Below are positions 5,928 to 9,843 of a stretch of DNA of 9,843 nucleotides, piece after piece. Position 1 is the stretch's first letter. Each line of letters starts with the position of its first letter. Below the pieces are notes generated by a model, which made no database searches, was not told the DNA's origin, and saw nothing but the letters and a program-made list of their open reading frames with translations. The DNA comes from Methanosarcinales archaeon (GTDB taxonomy: Archaea > Halobacteriota > Syntropharchaeia > Alkanophagales > Methanospirareceae), in the NCBI GenBank assembly GCA_016649585.1, contig JAENXH010000035.1, forward strand, positions 1-9,843, written 5' to 3'. Made by a program: the position numbers and the translations under genes.

Positions 5928-6200
5928 ATGACCATAGAAGTAGACGTAACAATAAAGCTGAAGCACGGAATTGCGGACCCTGAAGGTGAGAACACAAAGA
6001 AAGCATTGCACCTCCTTGGGTTTAACAATGTTCGTAGTGTAAAATCAATGAAAACATTTCGAATCGCGTTAGAGCCAGAAACATCAGGTGGTGAAGAAGA
6101 AACGGTGAAGAACGAGGTAGAAGAGATGTGTCGAAAACTGCTTGCCAATCCGGTAATACATAAGTATGATATACGGGTAGTGAGGAGCAAAAAAGAGTGA
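5928..6200 (+). CDS. purS: PurS, small subunit of phosphoribosylformylglycinamidine synthase
   Basis: PurS (90 residues, slightly longer than the usual 80-85) is the structural subunit of the PurS-PurQ-PurL complex, which makes FGAM from FGAR, glutamine and ATP in the fourth step of purine synthesis. The family signatures are clear: an N-terminal beta strand, then KLKHGIADPEG (11-21), the LLGF turn (29-32), and near the end VEEMCRKLLANPVIHKYDI (64-82), which matches the family's typical LLANPVIEDY ending. A loop with SGGEEE (53-58) replaces the usual compact turn. The ATG at 5928 has AGGTGG seven bases upstream. PurQ and PurL are not adjacent, so the complex must be assembled from distant genes. 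The next gene, trpS, starts 78 bp downstream on the same strand. Confidence 0.9.
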   Translation: MTIEVDVTIKLKHGIADPEGENTKKALHLLGFNNVRSVKSMKTFRIALEPETSGGEEETVKNEVEEMCRKLLANPVIHKYDIRVVRSKKE

Positions 6201-6218
6201 GCGAGTGGAAAAACCAAG

Positions 6219-6270
6219 TTTTAATACTACAAAATCAAAAGTAACGAGAGGAGATAGTTAGAGGGAAGGT
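6219..6270 (+). promoter_or_regulatory. Possible own promoter and ribosome-binding site of trpS
   Basis: TTTTAATAC (6219-6227) is TATA-like and would start transcription near 6248, about 30 bases before the ATG. GAGGGAAGGT (6261-6270) is a strong purine-rich ribosome-binding site eight bases upstream of the ATG at 6279. The 78-bp gap therefore allows trpS to be expressed independently of purS, though read-through is also possible. Confidence 0.4.
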
Positions 6271-6278
6271 TCAGTGCG

Positions 6279-7613
6279 ATGGCAGAGATAAACCCCTGGG
6301 GTGTTACGGATATAAAGGATTATACGAGGCTCTTTGACGATTTTGGTATTTCCCGGTTCACGGATATGCTGAACCAGATAGAGAAGCCGCATCTCTACAT
6401 GCGAAGAGGCATAATCGTCGGGCATCGTGGTTACGAGGACGTGCTGCGAGCGATGATTGAGCGGAGCCCATTTGCAGTGATGAGTGGGTTCATGCCGTCC
6501 GGGAAGATCCATCTGGGCGGTAAGATGGTAATGGATGAGATTATCTGGCATCAGCGCATGGGCGGCGATGCATTTGCATGTATAGCGGATATGGAGTCGC
6601 ATTCTGTCAGAGGCGTACCATGGAGAGACTGCAAGGACATAGGACTGAACGAATACATAGTGAGCCTCGTAGCGTTAGGTTTTGACGTAGAAAAGGGGCA
6701 CATATACTTTCAATCAGAGAATAAGAGGCTGCGTGATCTCGCTTTCGAACTCGGAACAGCAGTTAACTTCAGCGAAATCAGTGCAATCTACGGGTTCCAG
6801 GGCGATGTTAACATAGCGCACATGATTAGTGTACTGGTGCAGAACGCGGATATACTGCAGCCACAACTTCATGAATATGATGGACCAAAACCTGCCGTCA
6901 TTCCCGTTGGCGTTGACCAGGATCCGCATATACGGTTAACACGGGACATTGCATCGAGGATGAGGATGTTCCTGGTAGAAAAGCGATTGCATACAGATCA
7001 GAAGCCATATATAAGCATAAGAGCGAAGAAGGCTGATAGCGGAGCATTGGAAGAGATAGCAAGGAGAATAGACGGTCAGAAAAAAGTCTATGAGCTGCAC
7101 ATGGATCTGTTTGAAATTGAAGAAAGCGAGATTGATAGCGCTATGCGAAAGATCGAGGAAATAGTGAGGGACGTGGAGATAGAATACGGCGGCTACGGCT
7201 TCTTCTTGCCCGCTGCCACGTATCACCGATTCGTACAGGGATTAAATGGCGGTAAGATGTCTTCAAGCGTCCCGGAGAGCTATATAGCGCTAACAGAATC
7301 GCCGGAAGAAGCAGCGGAGAAAGTGAAACGAGCAAAAACTGGCGGTCGAGTGACCGTAGAAGAGCAGCAAAAACTGGGAGGCTCTCCGGAAGAATGCACG
7401 ATTTATGAGCTTTTGATGGCTCATCTAATAGAGGACGACGCTCAAGTAAAAGAGATTTTTGAGGAATGTAAAAGAGGAGAAAGGCTTTGTAAAGCATGTA
7501 AGGCGCAGGCTGCTGAGCTTATGTTCTCCTTCCTAAAACGGCATCAAGAAGAACGAGAAAATGCGAAGGAAGTTTTGATGAAGCACGAGCTATATAAGCA
7601 ATGGTTCCGCTAA
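6279..7613 (+). CDS. trpS: Tryptophanyl-tRNA synthetase, archaeal type
   Basis: This class I aminoacyl-tRNA synthetase (444 residues) charges tRNA-Trp with tryptophan in the cytosol. The HIGH-type signature is PSGKIHLG (73-80), the KMSKS loop is GGKMSSS (324-330), and the conserved GVDQDPH (211-217) lines the active site. The N-terminal part INPWGVTDIKDYTRL (4-18) is typical of archaeal and eukaryotic TrpRS. It is longer than Pyrococcus or Methanocaldococcus enzymes (about 370-390 residues); the extra length lies around 265-300 and in the C-terminal anticodon-binding part (355-410), which includes a CKAC pair (404-407). The ATG at 6279 has a strong GAGGGAAGG upstream. The gene converges on the corrinoid gene with 12 bases between stop codons. 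All catalytic signatures are intact, so it is expected to be functional. Confidence 0.97.
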   Translation: MAEINPWGVTDIKDYTRLFDDFGISRFTDMLNQIEKPHLYMRRGIIVGHRGYEDVLRAMIERSPFAVMSGFMPSGKIHLGGKMVMDEIIWHQRMGGDAFACIADMESHSVRGVPWRDCKDIGLNEYIVSLVALGFDVEKGHIYFQSENKRLRDLAFELGTAVNFSEISAIYGFQGDVNIAHMISVLVQNADILQPQLHEYDGPKPAVIPVGVDQDPHIRLTRDIASRMRMFLVEKRLHTDQKPYISIRAKKADSGALEEIARRIDGQKKVYELHMDLFEIEESEIDSAMRKIEEIVRDVEIEYGGYGFFLPAATYHRFVQGLNGGKMSSSVPESYIALTESPEEAAEKVKRAKTGGRVTVEEQQKLGGSPEECTIYELLMAHLIEDDAQVKEIFEECKRGERLCKACKAQAAELMFSFLKRHQEERENAKEVLMKHELYKQWFR

Positions 7614-7625
7614 GCGATTCCTGAA

Positions 7626-8255
7626 CTATCTCAAAAGCGCCTTCGCCTTCCTAACAGCTTCAACAGCGTCTTTACCGTAGGCATCTGCACCAATTTCGTT
7701 GGCATAACTTGAACTGACTGCACCCCCGCCAACCAGTATCTTTACCTCCAGACCGTTCCTCCTGAAATACTCTATCACTTCTGCCATGTACTCGCGTGTC
7801 GTCGTCAGTAAGGCGGACAGTGCGAGAATATCAGCTCCGGTTTCCTCAACGGCATCCGCATACTTTTCCTTATCTACGTCAGTCCCCAGATCAATGACCT
7901 CAAAACCCTCGGAAGAGAGCATTATCGCTACTATCTCCTTCCCTATGTCATGCACGTCACCTTTGACCGTGCCGATAACGACTTTTCCTGACTTGTATTC
8001 TGCACCCGCTCCTTCTCCCTTTTCTTGTAAGAGCGGTTTTAGAATCGCCAGCGCTTTTTTCGCATTCCAGCCGGAAACCATCAGTTCTGCATCAAAATAT
8101 CTCTCTCTGTATCCTTCCCCGATTTCCCTGAGGCCCCTTGTTATATCATCAATGATTTCGTACGCATTCGTTCCGCTGTTCAGTCTCTCTTCGCAAAAAG
8201 CTTCTATTTTCTTTTTCGTTACGTCGAGCAGCGCGTCAACTATCGCACCTTCCAT
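7626..8255 (-). CDS. Corrinoid (B12-binding) methyl-carrier protein, MtxC type
   Basis: A 209-residue corrinoid protein of the MtaC/MtbC/MtmC/MtsB-like group, which accepts a methyl group on cobalt from a substrate-specific methyltransferase and passes it on. The helical cap domain covers about 1-85 (core AELMVSGWNAKKAL, 56-69). The Rossmann-like B12 domain covers 90-209 with the cobalt-ligand motif GDVHDIG (99-105; H102 as lower ligand), SALLTTT (147-153) and the VGGGAV loop (175-180). Family members of known function are mostly 210-220 residues, so it is full length. The substrate cannot be told from the sequence. The cap residues differ somewhat from the common PELxxAAxxM pattern. No Shine-Dalgarno sequence precedes the ATG, so the mRNA may be leaderless. 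The divergent gene encodes a corrinoid activator, supporting a joint role; no methyltransferase partner is in view. Confidence 0.93.
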   Translation of the reverse strand: MEGAIVDALLDVTKKKIEAFCEERLNSGTNAYEIIDDITRGLREIGEGYRERYFDAELMVSGWNAKKALAILKPLLQEKGEGAGAEYKSGKVVIGTVKGDVHDIGKEIVAIMLSSEGFEVIDLGTDVDKEKYADAVEETGADILALSALLTTTREYMAEVIEYFRRNGLEVKILVGGGAVSSSYANEIGADAYGKDAVEAVRKAKALLR

Positions 8256-8320
8256 AGGATATTATAATGATGCAAACCGCTTTAAGATTTTTACTTTACT
8301 TATCAAACCAATGAAGAATC
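8256..8320. promoter_or_regulatory. Short divergent promoter region of the corrinoid and activator genes
   Basis: The 65-bp spacer must hold both promoters. On the + strand TTTAAGATTTTTA (8281-8293) lies about 30-40 bases before the activator ATG. Read on the other strand, TAAAAATCTTAAA in the same place sits about 30 bases before the corrinoid ATG, so one AT-rich core could serve both directions. A second AT-rich word, ATATTATAAT (8259-8268), is too close to the corrinoid start to act as its TATA box. No operator repeat stands out. Confidence 0.4.
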
Positions 8321-9843
8321 ATGAAGATCATATTCAAAGACTCAGGAAAAGAAGCTGAACTTGTTAAAGGTAAATCCATACTTTCTTATCTGCAGGAGTT
8401 GGGTATAGAGATAAATGCATCATGTGGCGGTGAGGGAAAGTGCGGCCAATGCTTGGTTGAAGTTGAAAGCGCACCTGGAGCGCTCTCGGGTAAGACCGAA
8501 GCAGAACATACATTTATACCGGATGATGGGCACAGACTTGCCTGCCAGGCAACAATTTTAAAAACCGACGAGGAGCACATTTACGTCCGAGTGCCAATAA
8601 GATCCTACTGCATATTAGAATCAGGCGAATTCTGGGAGATCCCCGTTGAGCCCTTTGTGCACAGAGAGGGTGAAAGAGTCTTTTACGAGTCGGAAGATGT
8701 AGGCGAGTATGCCGGGGGATTAAACGGTATCGCTCTTGACATAGGAACCACCACGCTTGCTATGTATTTGGTTGACCTTGAAACTGGTGCCGTGCTTTCG
8801 ATCATCTCAAGAGAAAATCCACAGACCAAATACGGGAATAATGTAATTTCAAGGATAGAATTTGCGAGAAAAGGTCAGGAGATACTTGAACGAGAAATCA
8901 GAACCGCGGTGAACGAAATGATCACCGCTATGGTAGAGCCCGGTAAAGTCTATGAGATTGTGGTCGTCGGCAATCCGGTAATGAGGGATCTATTCTTTGG
9001 CTATTCCGTCGAGTCACTTGGCAAGAGCCCTTACGAACCCCTGAGTGTAAAGCCGGTACATAAAACGACGAAAGAACTCGGGCTTACGGCAAATCCTGCA
9101 GTGAAGGTTTACGGGCTACCCCTGATAGGGAGTTTCGTCGGTGCAGATGCTTTAGCTCTCGTGCTGGCGACGGAAATGTACAAAAGCGAGAAGATAAGCA
9201 TGGCGATTGACATCGGGACGAACACGGAGATCGTGCTTGGAAACAACGATAAGTTGATTGCAACATCCTGTGCAGCGGGTCCCGCATTTGAGGGTTGCAG
9301 CATAGCGTATGGAATGGGTGGCGTAAGCGGCGCGATAAAAGAGGTGCGAATAGAAGAAGATGGAAACGTCAGGTATAAAACGGTCGGCGATGCAGTCCCT
9401 ATAGGTGTTTGCGGCTCAGGCTTGATAGATACACTGGCAGAGCTACTGGATAAACAAATAATTGACGGTAGAGGTAAGTTCCGAGGGACGGAGAAGGGAT
9501 TTAGAATAGTTGAAGAGATTAGTTTATCAGAGAAGGACATTGACCAGTTGAATCTTGCGAAGACCGCTGTAGCAGTCGGCATAAAAACGCTTATGGAGCG
9601 ATACGGAGTCGCACTTGATGAGATAGACTGCGTCTATCTGGCAGGGGCTTTCGGATACTTTATAAACGTGGAGAATGCGGTGCGCATAGGACTTCTTCCT
9701 ACAATTGAACTGGATAAAGTGGAGAAAGTGGGAAATGCTGCGATAGAAGGTGCACGTCAGGCGTTAATATCAAAGACAAAGAGAGAAGATGCCGAAACCG
9801 CTGCAAAGATGATTGAGCATGTGAAACTTGAAGAGGAAGAGAA
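8321..9843 (+). CDS. Reductive activator of corrinoid proteins, RACo-like (DUF4445/COG3894), 3' end cut by the window
   Basis: An ATP-dependent activator that returns inactive Co(II) corrinoid to Co(I). The 507 visible residues begin with a [2Fe-2S] ferredoxin domain (C35-x5-C41-x2-C44 ... C75), then a linker (about 95-135) and the DUF4445 ASKHA-type ATPase: GIALDIGTTT (136-145), VVGNPVM (215-221), MAIDIGTNTE (294-303), CAAGPAFEGCS (317-327), GVCGSGLID (362-370) and AGAFGYFIN (441-449). This matches RACo of acetogens more than the classical methanogen RamA, which has two C-terminal [4Fe-4S] clusters. Since the C-terminus lies beyond the window, extra clusters there cannot be excluded. The ATG at 8321 is the first in frame with the domain; an ATG at 8311 opens only a 15-codon ORF. 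Little Shine-Dalgarno is visible. It diverges from the corrinoid gene, its probable client. Confidence 0.92.
   Translation, partial: MKIIFKDSGKEAELVKGKSILSYLQELGIEINASCGGEGKCGQCLVEVESAPGALSGKTEAEHTFIPDDGHRLACQATILKTDEEHIYVRVPIRSYCILESGEFWEIPVEPFVHREGERVFYESEDVGEYAGGLNGIALDIGTTTLAMYLVDLETGAVLSIISRENPQTKYGNNVISRIEFARKGQEILEREIRTAVNEMITAMVEPGKVYEIVVVGNPVMRDLFFGYSVESLGKSPYEPLSVKPVHKTTKELGLTANPAVKVYGLPLIGSFVGADALALVLATEMYKSEKISMAIDIGTNTEIVLGNNDKLIATSCAAGPAFEGCSIAYGMGGVSGAIKEVRIEEDGNVRYKTVGDAVPIGVCGSGLIDTLAELLDKQIIDGRGKFRGTEKGFRIVEEISLSEKDIDQLNLAKTAVAVGIKTLMERYGVALDEIDCVYLAGAFGYFINVENAVRIGLLPTIELDKVEKVGNAAIEGARQALISKTKREDAETAAKMIEHVKLEEEE

Noticed and set aside
5928..6200. Elongation factor 1-beta as identity of the 90-residue protein
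   Set aside because: Size is similar, but the DPEG, LLGF and LLANPVI signatures are those of PurS.
5819..8291. Shared 11-base word TTTAAGATTTT in two intergenic regions (5819-5829 and 8281-8291)
   Set aside because: It is AT-rich and short, likely a chance similarity of promoter-like DNA; nothing links the genes as one regulon.
9084..9582. Leftward ORFs opposite the activator gene
   Set aside because: The + strand carries an uninterrupted DUF4445 protein with all motifs through this region, so these are shadows.

Overview
The window looks like a chromosomal segment of a euryarchaeon. The evidence is an archaeal-type tryptophanyl-tRNA synthetase, an archaeal Lhr-type helicase with a C-terminal zinc finger, a PurS subunit, AT-rich TATA-like promoters and oligo-T terminators. 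A corrinoid protein next to a corrinoid-activating iron-sulfur ATPase points to methyl-group (C1) metabolism, as in methanogens, anaerobic methane or alkane oxidisers and their relatives. The exact lineage cannot be fixed from the sequence alone.

Layout. Positions 104-1051 (+) encode an unrecognised, AT-rich protein with PepSY-like character, followed by a stem plus T-run terminator. Positions 1052-1778 are a gene-poor stretch. It holds a good TATA-like box, two very small ORFs with Shine-Dalgarno-like sites (17 and 42 codons, the second a single-span membrane peptide), a partial copy of the 3' end of the neighbouring helicase gene, and three short hairpins. Positions 1779-4679 (-) encode the Lhr-family helicase; its start lies just behind three perfect copies of a 10-bp repeat that also carries the ribosome-binding motif. 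Positions 4836-5702 (-) encode a PrsW-family membrane protease. Positions 5928-6200 (+) encode PurS and 6279-7613 (+) TrpS. Positions 7626-8255 (-) encode a corrinoid protein, convergent with trpS across a 12-bp gap. From 8321 to the window end (+) runs the corrinoid activator, divergent from the corrinoid gene and cut off by the window edge.

How the genes relate. The corrinoid protein and the divergent activator form the clearest functional pair: the first carries a methyl group on cobalt, and the second should re-reduce Co(II) to Co(I) using ATP and a [2Fe-2S] ferredoxin domain. No methyltransferase (MtxB-type) gene is visible, so the partner must lie beyond the right edge or elsewhere. PurS and TrpS are housekeeping genes on the same strand, but their 78-bp gap contains its own promoter-like sequence. 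The helicase and the protease share a strand but no obvious function.

No CRISPR array, tRNA, rRNA or intact mobile element was found. The most unusual observation is at 1577-1633: a copy of the helicase tail in which all 16 aligned codons keep the same amino acid although seven codons differ, every one synonymously. A simple recent duplication followed by neutral decay would not be expected to give this.
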